The notes beneath the pieces were generated by a model that searched no databases, was not told the origin of the DNA, and saw only the letters and a list, made by a program, of their open reading frames with translations. A stretch of DNA of 64,000 nt from Adhaeribacter aquaticus DSM 16391 (GTDB lineage: Bacteria; Bacteroidota; Bacteroidia; Cytophagales; Hymenobacteraceae): positions 2,754,895 to 2,818,894 of the forward strand of contig NZ_KI421517.1 of NCBI RefSeq assembly GCF_000473365.1. Direction: 5' to 3'. The translations under genes were made by a program, and so were the position numbers. This document shows, one piece after another, positions 51,242 through 61,030 of the stretch; the first letter of the stretch is position 1, and the number at the start of each line of letters is the position of its first letter.

Positions 51242-53635
51242 ATGGTTATGTTAAAAAATTACTTCAAAATAGCAGTTAGAAATTTAGTAAGGCACAAAGG
51301 CTATACCCTAATAAACCTGGTTGGTTTGGCCGTAGGTATAGCTTGCTGTACCCTTATAATGTTGTTTGTGCAGGATGAGTTAAATTTTGATAAAAACCAC
51401 CGGCAGGCAGCTAATATTTACCGGCTAACTATTGAAATAATGGAGAATGGCCGTATTGACAAAGCTGCTGTAACCTCACCGCCCATAGCGCCGGAACTGA
51501 AACGTAATTTTCCGGAAATAAAAGCAGTTGTCAGGTTTAGTAACAATACCCGTAATCTAATCCGAAAAGAAAGCACGGGAATGTACGCAGACCAGGGCTT
51601 TTTTGTAGACTCCACTGTTTTCCGGGTGTTTACGTTTCCATTAACCGTTGGCAATCCCAGAACTGCACTTGTAGAACCTCATTCCATTGTATTAAGTCAG
51701 GAGTTAGCCAAACAATATTTTGGTAATGCTAATCCAATAGGTAAAGTTCTGGAGATAGAGCTGGATAGTATATACCAGGTAAAAGTAACGGGAGTTTTAG
51801 CTGCCATTCCGGAGAATTCGCACATCCGTCCAAATTATTTAATTCCTTTTGATTTATTGAAGAATAACCGCAATAACTGGTGGGCCTTTGGCTTTCACTC
51901 ATATATGTTGGTTGATGACCATTTTAATCCAGAAAAGTTTGAATCCAAACTACCGGCATTTGTAAAAAAATATATGCCCGTACCGGCTGGTTCTCCGCCA
52001 CCGCCTTCCCTGCATGTACAACCTTTACTAAATGTGCATTTAGATAATGATATCAGTTCTCAGATTTCGCCGCCCGGCGATCTTAAATACATTTATCTTT
52101 TTTCGGTTTTAGCTTTATTTATTATTCTGCTGGCCTGTATCAATTTCATGAATCTGGCTACTGCCCGGTCGCAGAATCGGTCTAAAGAGGTTGGGGTACG
52201 AAAAGTTATTGGAGCTACGCGCCAGCAGTTAATTGGGCAATTTCTGAGCGAGTCGATTTTATTAGGGGTGGTAAGTCTGGTAATTGCCATTGGCCTGGTG
52301 TATTTTTCATTGCCGGCTTTTAACGAACTTTCCGGGAAGGTAATTCCGGGGCAGCTACTTAAAAATGGTCCGGTAGTAGTTGGGCTATCAATGCTAACCG
52401 TAGTGGTGGGTTTGGCAGCAGGTTTATACCCGGCCTTTTTCTTGTCGGCTTTCAAGCCCATTCAGGTACTTAAAGGCCAGTTAAGTACCACTACTAAAGG
52501 GGTTGTTTTGCGCAAAGGGCTGGTGGTGCTTCAATTTGCTATTTCAATTGGTTTAATTGTTGGAACAGCGGTGGTTTACAACCAGATGGAATACATCCAG
52601 AATAAGCGGTTAGGGTTTACGAAAGAACAGCTCATTTCCATTCCGCTTAATGGGCAATTTGGTGTAGCTAAAGCCAATACCATTAAAAATGAATTTCTGC
52701 GTTTGCCCGGGGTGGTGGCGGGTACAGTAGCCAATACAATGCCGGGCAATCGGGGCTGGTGGCGCACAATTATTAACCTGGCCCAAAATCCCGGTAACAA
52801 TGCCGTTGGGTTTGTATTCGAAACAGATTTCGATTACTTCTCCACCATGGACATCCAACTGGCCGATGGACGGGCATTTGACACTAAATTTCCTAAAGAT
52901 AGTACGCAGGCGGTTCTAATTAATGAGGCTATGGTAAAAGCTTTTGGCTGGACATCTACCAAAGAAGCTTTAGAGAAGCACCTGGAATATAATGACAATG
53001 GTCTTGATTTTAAAGTGGTAGGGGTAGTAAAAGATTTTAATTTTCAAACCTTACACGCTAAAGTAGAACCGGCTATTTTTGCCATTGCCCGCAATAACGT
53101 AGGGTATTTGGTATTGCGCATCAGTCCGGACCAGGTGGCGCAGACGTTAAGTGCTCTGCAGCAAAAATGGAATGAATTTGATGACAGGCATCCTTTTGAA
53201 TATTCCTTTGTGGATGAAAACCTGAATAACCTGTATCAGACCGAAATGCGGTTAGGTAAAATATTTAGTGTGTTTACGGCCTTAGCTATTTTTATTGCCT
53301 GTTTAGGCTTATTTGGGTTAGCTTCTTTTACGACCGAACAACGCACGAAGGAAATTGGCATCCGTAAAGTTTTAGGAGCCTCGGTAGGTGGTATAGTGGC
53401 TATGCTCTCCAAAGACTTTCTGAAATTAGTATTACTGGCCAATGTTATTGCCTGGCCGCTTGCCTGGTACGGAATGAACCAATGGTTGCAGGGCTTTGAG
53501 TACCGGACGGCCATCTCCTGGTGGATATTTGGATTATCGGCTTTTATAGCCTTGCTTATTGCACTTTTTACGGTAAGTTTTCATGCCATAAAAGCCGCTA
53601 TTTCTAACCCGGTAAATGCCCTCCGGAGTGAGTAG
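51242..53635 (+). CDS. FtsX-type ABC permease, large (MacB-like), no. 2
   Basis: The 797-residue paralogue follows the first permease by 62 bases. The first coupling segment is RSKEVGVRKVIGATRQQLIGQFLSE and the second RTKEIGIRKVLGAS; both are intact. The periplasmic part of the first half is shorter than in permease 1, and the second has a distinctive GNRGWWRTIINLAQNPGNN loop, so substrate or partner contacts probably differ. An ATG six bases inside (MLKNYFKIAVRN) is an equally good start. No ATPase domain is fused. Confidence 0.92.
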   Translation: MVMLKNYFKIAVRNLVRHKGYTLINLVGLAVGIACCTLIMLFVQDELNFDKNHRQAANIYRLTIEIMENGRIDKAAVTSPPIAPELKRNFPEIKAVVRFSNNTRNLIRKESTGMYADQGFFVDSTVFRVFTFPLTVGNPRTALVEPHSIVLSQELAKQYFGNANPIGKVLEIELDSIYQVKVTGVLAAIPENSHIRPNYLIPFDLLKNNRNNWWAFGFHSYMLVDDHFNPEKFESKLPAFVKKYMPVPAGSPPPPSLHVQPLLNVHLDNDISSQISPPGDLKYIYLFSVLALFIILLACINFMNLATARSQNRSKEVGVRKVIGATRQQLIGQFLSESILLGVVSLVIAIGLVYFSLPAFNELSGKVIPGQLLKNGPVVVGLSMLTVVVGLAAGLYPAFFLSAFKPIQVLKGQLSTTTKGVVLRKGLVVLQFAISIGLIVGTAVVYNQMEYIQNKRLGFTKEQLISIPLNGQFGVAKANTIKNEFLRLPGVVAGTVANTMPGNRGWWRTIINLAQNPGNNAVGFVFETDFDYFSTMDIQLADGRAFDTKFPKDSTQAVLINEAMVKAFGWTSTKEALEKHLEYNDNGLDFKVVGVVKDFNFQTLHAKVEPAIFAIARNNVGYLVLRISPDQVAQTLSALQQKWNEFDDRHPFEYSFVDENLNNLYQTEMRLGKIFSVFTALAIFIACLGLFGLASFTTEQRTKEIGIRKVLGASVGGIVAMLSKDFLKLVLLANVIAWPLAWYGMNQWLQGFEYRTAISWWIFGLSAFIALLIALFTVSFHAIKAAISNPVNALRSE

Positions 53636-53676
53636 ACTAGTTTCATTAGTTAGTATAAAGCCTTTAAATAAACAGT

Positions 53677-54438
53677 ATGCACGTCTTCAGCAAATTTTTT
53701 CTTCTTTTTGTAATAGCTCTTACTTCGTCTCCATTAGTACATGGCCAACAAAAAACAACCCAAAGTGTCGATTTGAAAAGGGCGAAAGCTTTACTGGCGG
53801 AAGTGCAGTTAAATGCCGGAACCCTTACGCTAACCACTCATCCTTTACCCAATGCAGATTTAAATTTTGCTTATTCCCGAAGTAACTGGAAGCCCTTGGT
53901 AAAAGCTACTAAAGAAGCTAACCGGGACCACCTGATTATTCGGCAACCCGAAGAAAAGAATACCAATATGGGTGAGCGGGAGCATAACAAGTATACTATT
54001 AAAATACCCCAAGCTTTAGAAACTAGTTTAAAACTCCGCATGGGGGCCGGCGAAGGAAAAGTAGATATGCATGGGGCTAAAATAAACCGGGTAGATATGG
54101 AAGCAGGCGCGGGGGACTTTAATGTGAATTTAGCTAATACTTCGGTTGCTAGTTTAAAAGTGAGTGCCGGGGTGGGTGCTTTAACCCTAAACCTTGGTGG
54201 CGCCCGCACCAGAGATTTGGATGCTGATATTTCTGGTGGCATCGGTGACTTAACGTTGGTATTGCCTCGCAGTTCGGGTGTTCGGGTTCGGGTATCAGGA
54301 TTAGGTGGCATTGATAATAAGGGGTTGCGCAAACAAAACGGCTACTATGTGAATGACGCCTACGGCAAATCAGCCCAAAATGTAGACATAACAGTTAGTG
54401 CGGGTTTGGGAAATATTAAGATGACTTTAGAAAAATAA
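53677..54438 (+). CDS. Exported toast-rack-like beta-repeat protein (LiaF/DUF2154-like)
   Basis: The 253-residue protein has a signal peptide (FFLLFVIALTSSPLVHGQ). An N-terminal segment resembles the toast_rack domain (AKALLAEVQLNAGTLTLTTHP) and a series of short beta repeats follows. The repeats carry glycine-x-glycine turns: RMGAGEGKVDM, EAGAGDFNVNL, SAGVGALTLNL, SGGIGDLTLVLP and SAGLGNIKMTL. Such folds form beta-helix-like sheets, as in the C-terminal domain of LiaF, an envelope-stress protein. It begins 41 bases after permease 2 and ends six bases before permease 3, so it is part of the transporter operon. A role as periplasmic sensor, adaptor or antagonist of the exporter is inferred. 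The exact function is unknown. Confidence 0.8.
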   Translation: MHVFSKFFLLFVIALTSSPLVHGQQKTTQSVDLKRAKALLAEVQLNAGTLTLTTHPLPNADLNFAYSRSNWKPLVKATKEANRDHLIIRQPEEKNTNMGEREHNKYTIKIPQALETSLKLRMGAGEGKVDMHGAKINRVDMEAGAGDFNVNLANTSVASLKVSAGVGALTLNLGGARTRDLDADISGGIGDLTLVLPRSSGVRVRVSGLGGIDNKGLRKQNGYYVNDAYGKSAQNVDITVSAGLGNIKMTLEK

Positions 54439-54444
54439 AAAGTT

Positions 54445-56868
54445 ATGCTAAAGAATTACTTTAAAATTGCCTGTCGGAATCTTTGGCGAAATAAAGCTTT
54501 CTCAGCAATCAATATTTTTGGTTTGGCTATTGGCATGGCTACCTGCATGGTTATTATGTTATTTATAGCCGACGAACTAAGCTACGACCGGTATAATAAA
54601 AAAGCTGACCGGATGGTGCGCCTTACCTTTAAGGCGGTACTAAATGGCAACCTTTTAAGCTTTCCTACTTCAGCGGCGCCGGCAGCCCAAACCCTGTTAG
54701 CTGATTACTCGGAAGTGCAGGAAGCAACCCGTTTACGGCAAATGGGAGGAGTTATTTTTTCCTATGAAAACAGGACCTTTAAAGAAGAAGCCATTGCTTA
54801 TGTAGATGCTAATTTTTTTCAGGTTTTTACTATTCCCATTATTCAGGGAAATGCTAAAACCGCTTTAACGGAACCTAATACCGTTGTTATTTCAAAAGAG
54901 GCAGCCCATCGGTTTTTTGGGAAAGAAAACCCTATTGGTAAAGTGCTGCAAAACAAAAGTGAAAATACCAGTTATAAAGTAACGGCTTTAATCGACGAAG
55001 TTCCAAGTAATTCACACTTTCATTACGACATTTTTGTTTCTATGGCTAGTTATGCACCGGCTAAAGAACCTACCTGGTTGAGTAATAATTTTGTTACGTA
55101 TTTGGTATTACCGCCCGGGTATAATTACAAAGAGCTGGAAGCAAAATTACCAGACGTAGTAGAAAAGTATATGGGCCCGGAGATTAAAAAATCTATGGGT
55201 TTAAGCCTGGCCGAACACCGAAAGCAAGGCAACGAGGTTGGGCTTTATTTACAACCGTTAAAAGATATTCACCTGCATTCGGATTATACCAATGACCTGC
55301 AGGCGAATGGCGATATCCGGTATGTGTATATTTTTGGCGCCATTGCCATCTTTATGCTGCTGATAGCGGGTATAAATTTCATGAACCTGTCTACGGCTGG
55401 AGCCTCCAAACGGGCCCGGGAGGTAGGCATCCGAAAGGTGCTTGGGTCGGTTAAGCGGGATTTAGTACAGCAGTTCTTGTTGGAATCTGTTCTGCTTACA
55501 GTTTTGGCTTTGCTATTAGCCATTTCCTTGGTGTATTTAGTTTTACCTGTTTTTAACGAACTGGCCGGAAAAGCCTTAACCTTACAATTGGCGAATAATA
55601 TATGGCTGGTACCCGGATTACTGATGTTTGGGTTGGTAGTAGGCATATTGGCAGGTTGTTACCCGGCTTTTTATCTGTCTTCGTTTCGCCCGGTGGCTGT
55701 GTTAAAAGGCACAATAACTAAAGGCAAAGAAAGCCTGAATTTGCGCAGCGGACTGGTGGTTTTTCAGTTTTTTATTTCTATTGCGCTTATTGTAAGTGTT
55801 ACGGTCGTTTACCAGCAGCTAACCTATATCCAAAACAAGAAGGTGGGTTATGATAAGGAACAGGTGTTGGTTGTACATGATTCTTATTTATTGGGCAGCC
55901 AGGAAGAAGTATTGCGGCAGAAACTGCTTGCCGACCCCCGGGTTTTAAATGCCAGTATTTCTTCCTACCTGCCTGCCGGACCTACAAACTCCAACAACTC
56001 CGTAGTTTTGGCCGATAATGATGCTTCAAAATCAGTGAATACAAACCAATTCCGAGTGGATTACAATTACCTGCCTACTTTGGGAATCCAGTTAGTGACT
56101 GGCCGTAATTTTTCGAAAGATTTTGCTTCCGATTCACTGGGATTAATAATCAATGAAGCTGCTGTACGGGCTTTTGGTTGGAACAATAATATATTAGGGC
56201 GGGAAGTTTCTTGTTTTATTAATAACAAAGGCGATAAAGCCGTTTACAAGGTGATTGGCGTTGTCAAAGATTTTCATTTCAAATCCTTACACCAGCGTAT
56301 TGGGCCACTCTTGTTAATGCTAGGCGATAATGGTGGATCCATTGTGGTGAAAGCAAAAACAAAGGATATAGCCGGTTTGCTAACTGCTCTTAAAGGAGAA
56401 TGGACCAGTTTTTCTAAAGACACGCCGTTGGTGTATACGTTTTTAGATGAACGTTTTATGCAAACCTACCAAAAGGAAAAGAAGATCGGTTACATTTTAA
56501 GCATATTTGCCGGCTTAACGATCTTCGTGGCTTGCTTAGGCTTGTTTGGTTTGGCTACTTTTACCGCCGAGCAAAGAACCAAGGAAATTGGAATTCGGAA
56601 AGTGTTGGGAGCGTCCCTGCCTAACCTGGTATCCTTGCTTTCCCGCGACTTTCTAAAACTGGTTTTATTAGCCAATATCATTGCCTGGCCATTGGCCTGG
56701 TACGCCATGAATAAATGGTTACAGGACTTTGAGTATCGCACTTCCATTAGCTGGTGGGTATTTATACTGGCAGGAGCTTTAGCCATTTTAATAGCTCTTG
56801 TTACGGTAAGTTACCAGGCTATTAAAGCCGCGGTAGCTAATCCGGTAAAAACGTTGCGGAACGAGTAA
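54445..56868 (+). CDS. FtsX-type ABC permease, large (MacB-like), no. 3
   Basis: The 807-residue paralogue starts six bases after the toast-rack-like gene, implying translational coupling. Coupling segments are RAREVGIRKVLGSVKRDLVQQFLLE and RTKEIGIRKVLGASLPNLVSLLSRD. Both helix sets are complete (LFGAIAIFMLLIAGINFMNLS-type second helix at about residue 290; final helices 680-800). The start MLKNYFKIACRNLWRNKAF matches the paralogues, so the annotated start is firm. Confidence 0.92.
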   Translation: MLKNYFKIACRNLWRNKAFSAINIFGLAIGMATCMVIMLFIADELSYDRYNKKADRMVRLTFKAVLNGNLLSFPTSAAPAAQTLLADYSEVQEATRLRQMGGVIFSYENRTFKEEAIAYVDANFFQVFTIPIIQGNAKTALTEPNTVVISKEAAHRFFGKENPIGKVLQNKSENTSYKVTALIDEVPSNSHFHYDIFVSMASYAPAKEPTWLSNNFVTYLVLPPGYNYKELEAKLPDVVEKYMGPEIKKSMGLSLAEHRKQGNEVGLYLQPLKDIHLHSDYTNDLQANGDIRYVYIFGAIAIFMLLIAGINFMNLSTAGASKRAREVGIRKVLGSVKRDLVQQFLLESVLLTVLALLLAISLVYLVLPVFNELAGKALTLQLANNIWLVPGLLMFGLVVGILAGCYPAFYLSSFRPVAVLKGTITKGKESLNLRSGLVVFQFFISIALIVSVTVVYQQLTYIQNKKVGYDKEQVLVVHDSYLLGSQEEVLRQKLLADPRVLNASISSYLPAGPTNSNNSVVLADNDASKSVNTNQFRVDYNYLPTLGIQLVTGRNFSKDFASDSLGLIINEAAVRAFGWNNNILGREVSCFINNKGDKAVYKVIGVVKDFHFKSLHQRIGPLLLMLGDNGGSIVVKAKTKDIAGLLTALKGEWTSFSKDTPLVYTFLDERFMQTYQKEKKIGYILSIFAGLTIFVACLGLFGLATFTAEQRTKEIGIRKVLGASLPNLVSLLSRDFLKLVLLANIIAWPLAWYAMNKWLQDFEYRTSISWWVFILAGALAILIALVTVSYQAIKAAVANPVKTLRNE

Positions 56869-56982
56869 AGTGCCACCTGCCGGTATTTTACCATTTGAGC
56901 ATCTTTGTTTTCCAATTGATTAAAAGCTTAGTCATAAACCAAGCAATTGCTTTGGTAGGATAACCATCAAATTAAAGTTTCT

Positions 56983-59340
56983 ATGTTTTATAATTATTTC
57001 AAAATAGCTATCCGAAATCTGCTGCGGTATAAGGCTTTTTCTTTTATAAATATTTTTGGTTTGGCCCTTGGCATGACGTGCAGCATTCTTATTATGCTAT
57101 GGGTAAAAGACGAATTAAGTTATGACCAATTCCATAGCAACCTAAATAATTTATACCGGGTTATTGAAGAACAGCATTATCCAGGGGGTGAAGATTTAAC
57201 CATGGCGGCGACTCCGGCGCCTTTGGCAGAAGCATTGAAAAAAGATTTTCCTGAGATAACGCATGCTGTAACCATAATTCCGGGGGCAGGACCTTTTACT
57301 TACCAGGGTAAAACATTTAAAGAAACGGGTTTATACACAACTCCGGATTTTTTTCAGATGTTTTCTTTTGAATTCATAACTGGAAATCCTAAAACGGCTT
57401 TAACAGAACCCTATTCTGTTATTATAACCGAAACCTTAGCCAAAAAATATTTTGGTAACAGCAGTGCATTTGGTAAACTTTTTAAAGTTGACAATAAGGA
57501 TAGCTATAAGGTTAGTGGGGTAGTAAAAGACGTGCCGCAAAACTCATCGCTAGAATTTTCTTTTGTAATGCCGGCCGCCGACCTTATTAAACAGCCTGGC
57601 CATGAGTGGCTGAATAACTGGAAAAATAATGGCCCGCGTACGTATGTCATGCTCCGGCGCGACGCCAATAAAAAGGCGGTGGATGCTAAAATCGAGAAAT
57701 TCATCCGGAAACATAACCCTGATGCCGATATTGATATTTTCCTGCAGGGCATGGAAGATATGTACCTGTATAATGAATTCAGAGCCGGACGACAGGCTGG
57801 TGGTCGTATTGGGTATGTGCGGTTATTTTCAGTAGTAGCTATTTTTATTTTAATTATTGCCTGTATCAATTTCATGAATCTGTCTACTGCTCGTTCGGCT
57901 AAACGGGCTAAAGAAGTAGGTGTGCGCAAGGTTATTGGGGCCGTGCGTTCGGTATTGGTTGGGCAATTTATCGGGGAATCCGTTTTGATAGCGTTTTTTG
58001 CTATTCTGATATCTTTAGGACTCACCCTGCTATTTTTACCCACTTTTAACGGGCTAACCAGTAAAAATATTAATCTAAGTTTAGTTGATCCTGTTTTTTT
58101 ACTTTCTGTAGTGGGGATTGCGCTTTTAACCGGGGTATTAGCAGGTAGTTACCCGGCCTTGTTTTTATCTTCTTTTAAGCCCGTAACAGTTTTAAAAGGT
58201 ACTTTAAAATTTAGCTCTAAGGTGGCCCTATTCCGGAAAAGCCTGGTGGTGTTTCAATTTGTATTATCGGCTATTCTTATTATTAGTACCCTGGTCGTCT
58301 TCAGACAAGTAGAATTCATTCGGAACAAAAACATTGGGCTAAACCGCGAAAATGTAGCTTACGTGGCCGTAGAAGGTGACCTGATTAAACATTACAAAGC
58401 TTATAAACATGAATTGGAGATGGCCCCGGGCATTCTGTCAGTAAGTGTCTCAAGCCAATCCCCGATAATGGTAAGTCAGAATGGCGGCGGCGTAGAGTGG
58501 AAAGGCAAAGATCCCAGTACCAATATCTTGTTCAGTTATATCCGGAGTGATGCGGATTTCCTGAAAACGATGGATATTAAATTGAAAGAAGGTCGGTTCT
58601 TCTCAGAGGAATTTGGGGCCGATTCTACCAAGATAGTAATAAATGAAGAGGCAGCACGCATTATAGGTATAAAAAACCCAATTGGTGAAAGTGTAAGCGT
58701 ATGGGGCGATGTTTATAACATTATTGGTGTTGTAAGAAACTTTGATATTACCTCGGTGCATATGAATACGCAGCCTCTCATTATATTTTATGAGCCCGAA
58801 GCAGCCAGATATGTGTTCGTGCGTACGAAGCCCGGACAAACCGCCGATGCCCTAAGTAGTTTCGAAAAATTAACTATAAAGTATAATCCCAATTTCCCCT
58901 TTATTGCTAACTTTTTAGACCAGGATTTTAATAAAATTTATCAGGGAGAAACAGTTATTAGCAAACTGGCTAATTATTTCGCAGCCTTTGCTATTATAAT
59001 ATCCTGCTTAGGCTTGTTTGGCTTGGCTTTATTCACGGCCGAGCAACGCACTAAAGAGATAGGTATACGGAAAGTATTAGGAGCATCTGTTCCGGGTATA
59101 GTTGCCATGCTATCCAAGGACTTTTTAAAATTAGTATTGCTGGCCAATATTATTGCCTGGCCTTTGGGCTGGTATTTTATGTACCGGTGGCTGCAGGACT
59201 ATGCTTTCCGGACGGAAATAAACTGGTGGATTTTTGGTTTTGCAGGTGTGGCTACTTTAGTAATTGCCCTACTTACGGTAAGTTTTCAGGCCATTAGGGC
59301 CGCAATGGCCAATCCGGTAAAAGCTATCAGGACAGAGTAA
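56983..59340 (+). CDS. FtsX-type ABC permease, large (MacB-like), no. 4
   Basis: The 785-residue paralogue is the shortest complete one. Coupling segments are RAKEVGVRKVIGAVRSVLVGQFIGE and RTKEIGIRKVLGASVPGIVAMLSKD. The C-terminal third is especially close to permease 2 (AMLSKDFLKLVLLAN), suggesting relatively recent duplication. It begins 114 bases after permease 3 without a visible terminator between, so it is probably the last gene of the long operon; the next gene is on the opposite strand. Confidence 0.92.
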   Translation: MFYNYFKIAIRNLLRYKAFSFINIFGLALGMTCSILIMLWVKDELSYDQFHSNLNNLYRVIEEQHYPGGEDLTMAATPAPLAEALKKDFPEITHAVTIIPGAGPFTYQGKTFKETGLYTTPDFFQMFSFEFITGNPKTALTEPYSVIITETLAKKYFGNSSAFGKLFKVDNKDSYKVSGVVKDVPQNSSLEFSFVMPAADLIKQPGHEWLNNWKNNGPRTYVMLRRDANKKAVDAKIEKFIRKHNPDADIDIFLQGMEDMYLYNEFRAGRQAGGRIGYVRLFSVVAIFILIIACINFMNLSTARSAKRAKEVGVRKVIGAVRSVLVGQFIGESVLIAFFAILISLGLTLLFLPTFNGLTSKNINLSLVDPVFLLSVVGIALLTGVLAGSYPALFLSSFKPVTVLKGTLKFSSKVALFRKSLVVFQFVLSAILIISTLVVFRQVEFIRNKNIGLNRENVAYVAVEGDLIKHYKAYKHELEMAPGILSVSVSSQSPIMVSQNGGGVEWKGKDPSTNILFSYIRSDADFLKTMDIKLKEGRFFSEEFGADSTKIVINEEAARIIGIKNPIGESVSVWGDVYNIIGVVRNFDITSVHMNTQPLIIFYEPEAARYVFVRTKPGQTADALSSFEKLTIKYNPNFPFIANFLDQDFNKIYQGETVISKLANYFAAFAIIISCLGLFGLALFTAEQRTKEIGIRKVLGASVPGIVAMLSKDFLKLVLLANIIAWPLGWYFMYRWLQDYAFRTEINWWIFGFAGVATLVIALLTVSFQAIRAAMANPVKAIRTE

Positions 59341-59483
59341 ATTTGCTTAGTCTGGTAGCTTTTACAAGTAAGTATCTGCTTCAGCTTCAGTAAATGGTAA
59401 AGTACTAAATTTAAAGGCTATTGCGGCAGACTTTACGGGCGGAGGAAATAACTAACCCAATGGTTATGGGACTTCCTGTCGAT

Positions 59484-60677
59484 TTAAGATTTAGATTTTG
59501 GTTTATCTTTTTTAGAAGAGATCAAGTCTGGCGAAGGGTATAAAATTTGCTGCACGCTTTCCAGATACATTAAACTTCCATTGGGCACATTGCTTAAAAC
59601 AATGATAGAACTATGGTCTTTGCGGTTACGCATTAAATAGTTGTTAAACCCGTGCCAAAGTCCGCCGTGATACTCAATAGGTTCTCCATTAAAGAGCTTC
59701 TTTAAGCGCCATCCAAAGCCGTAGTCCTGTTTTTGGGTAGCTTTGTTAGTTCCTGTAAACGCTTCGATAAGGGTTGATTGTTTTACTAGTTTTTCTGAGT
59801 AAAGTGCCTGGTCCCATTTATATAAATCCTCTACAGTAGAGTAAATGCCTTTATCGCCTTGTACGCCATCCAGGTAATCCACTTCTCGTTTTTTTCTACG
59901 GGCGGTATGCCCCACCGGAACAAATTTGCTTTCGCTATTTTTTGAAAGTACCCAGGTGTTTTTCATGCCCAGCGGGTTAAAAATTCTTTCCTGCATAAAA
60001 TTTTCAAAAGGCATTTCAGCGGCTTTGGTTACTATGGCGGCTAACAAACAATAGCCCGTATTGCTATAATCAAATTTAGTATTAGGCTTGTAGTAGGGCT
60101 GAGGTTTATGTCGCGTTAGCAACTGAATTACTTCTTCGTTGGTTATAAATACCCGTCGGTCCGGCCAGTGCTTATCAGTAAAATAGGTATAGTTTGGTAA
60201 TCCGGATCGGTGCGTTAATAAGTGCCGGATAGTAATGCCGTGGTAAGGGAAATCAGGGAAAAAGCGTTGTACAGAATCTTCGTAATTCAATTTCCCTTCT
60301 TCCTGCAGCATCATAATGGCCATGGCCGTAAACTGTTTGGATACGGAGGCTAACTGAAATGAATTTTGGGTGGTTAGGGTGTCTTTCTTGGTGAAATCGG
60401 CGTAGCCAAAAGCGCCTTTGTATATTATTTTATTAAACTGGGTAATTAAAACAGTACCGTTAAACCCTCTCTTTTTTTGTAAGACACGAAATAGCGAATC
60501 TAACTGGTGGCGCTGCTTTGTAGCTTTTGCCGGATTATATAAGGCTTGTATCCGTGCTTTTTCTGCATTGTATATTTCTGTATTTTGTTTGCTTTCAGAG
60601 GCAGACTGGGAGCAGGCAAATAATGCAGCCAAACTGGCTGCCCAACAAAACTTCAGCAAAGAATTAAAAACTTTCAT
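59484..60677 (-). CDS. Serine hydrolase, class C beta-lactamase/penicillin-binding-like lipoprotein
   Basis: The 397-residue protein has a lipoprotein signal ending in LFAC (Cys22). The serine hydrolase triad motifs are present: SVSK (Ser111, Lys114) in FQLASVSKQFTAMA, the tyrosine motif YSNTGY near 209, and HGGLWHG near 342. HLLTHRSGLP is also typical. Such enzymes include D-aminopeptidases, esterases and class C beta-lactamases; without closer motifs the substrate is open, and real beta-lactamase activity should not be assumed. It lies in reverse orientation between permease genes 4 and 5 and is transcribed alone. The lysine/serine-rich tail is unremarkable. Confidence 0.9.
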   Translation of the reverse strand: MKVFNSLLKFCWAASLAALFACSQSASESKQNTEIYNAEKARIQALYNPAKATKQRHQLDSLFRVLQKKRGFNGTVLITQFNKIIYKGAFGYADFTKKDTLTTQNSFQLASVSKQFTAMAIMMLQEEGKLNYEDSVQRFFPDFPYHGITIRHLLTHRSGLPNYTYFTDKHWPDRRVFITNEEVIQLLTRHKPQPYYKPNTKFDYSNTGYCLLAAIVTKAAEMPFENFMQERIFNPLGMKNTWVLSKNSESKFVPVGHTARRKKREVDYLDGVQGDKGIYSTVEDLYKWDQALYSEKLVKQSTLIEAFTGTNKATQKQDYGFGWRLKKLFNGEPIEYHGGLWHGFNNYLMRNRKDHSSIIVLSNVPNGSLMYLESVQQILYPSPDLISSKKDKPKSKS

Positions 60678-61030
60678 GAATACCCGGACGCTGCTTTATG
60701 CGGTTAAAGTAATCTTCTAATTAAAGAAAATTCTTTTAAATTATTTCAATCCTGCTGCAGGTTTTTAAAAATATAAGCAACTCCTGAAAACAAGCCTGTA
60801 GTCTATATTCTACTTCATAAAACTTCTTGGATGTAAGTGAACGGGTTATAATAATACTTTAAACTAATTGTTGCACAAGCGGACACGTTATTGTAATAAA
60901 AACGAACAGTTTAGGATCAAACATATAATACTTCGTAAATACACTACTGATATTCAGCTTGTTAGGTAATTGGCATTTAAATTTCTTATAAAATGTAAAA
61001 GACCCTTAGGCCCAGCTAAATATTAATAGA
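60678..61030. other. Divergent spacer before permease no. 5
   Basis: This 353-base spacer has no gene. It should contain promoters for the serine hydrolase gene and for permease 5. No GG-N10-GC sigma-54 match like the one at 46213 was found here, so permeases 5 and 6 may be regulated differently. Confidence 0.45.

Noticed and set aside
59484-60677. True class C beta-lactamase
   Set aside because: The triad motifs are shared by many esterases and peptidases, and nothing in the sequence points to antibiotic hydrolysis.
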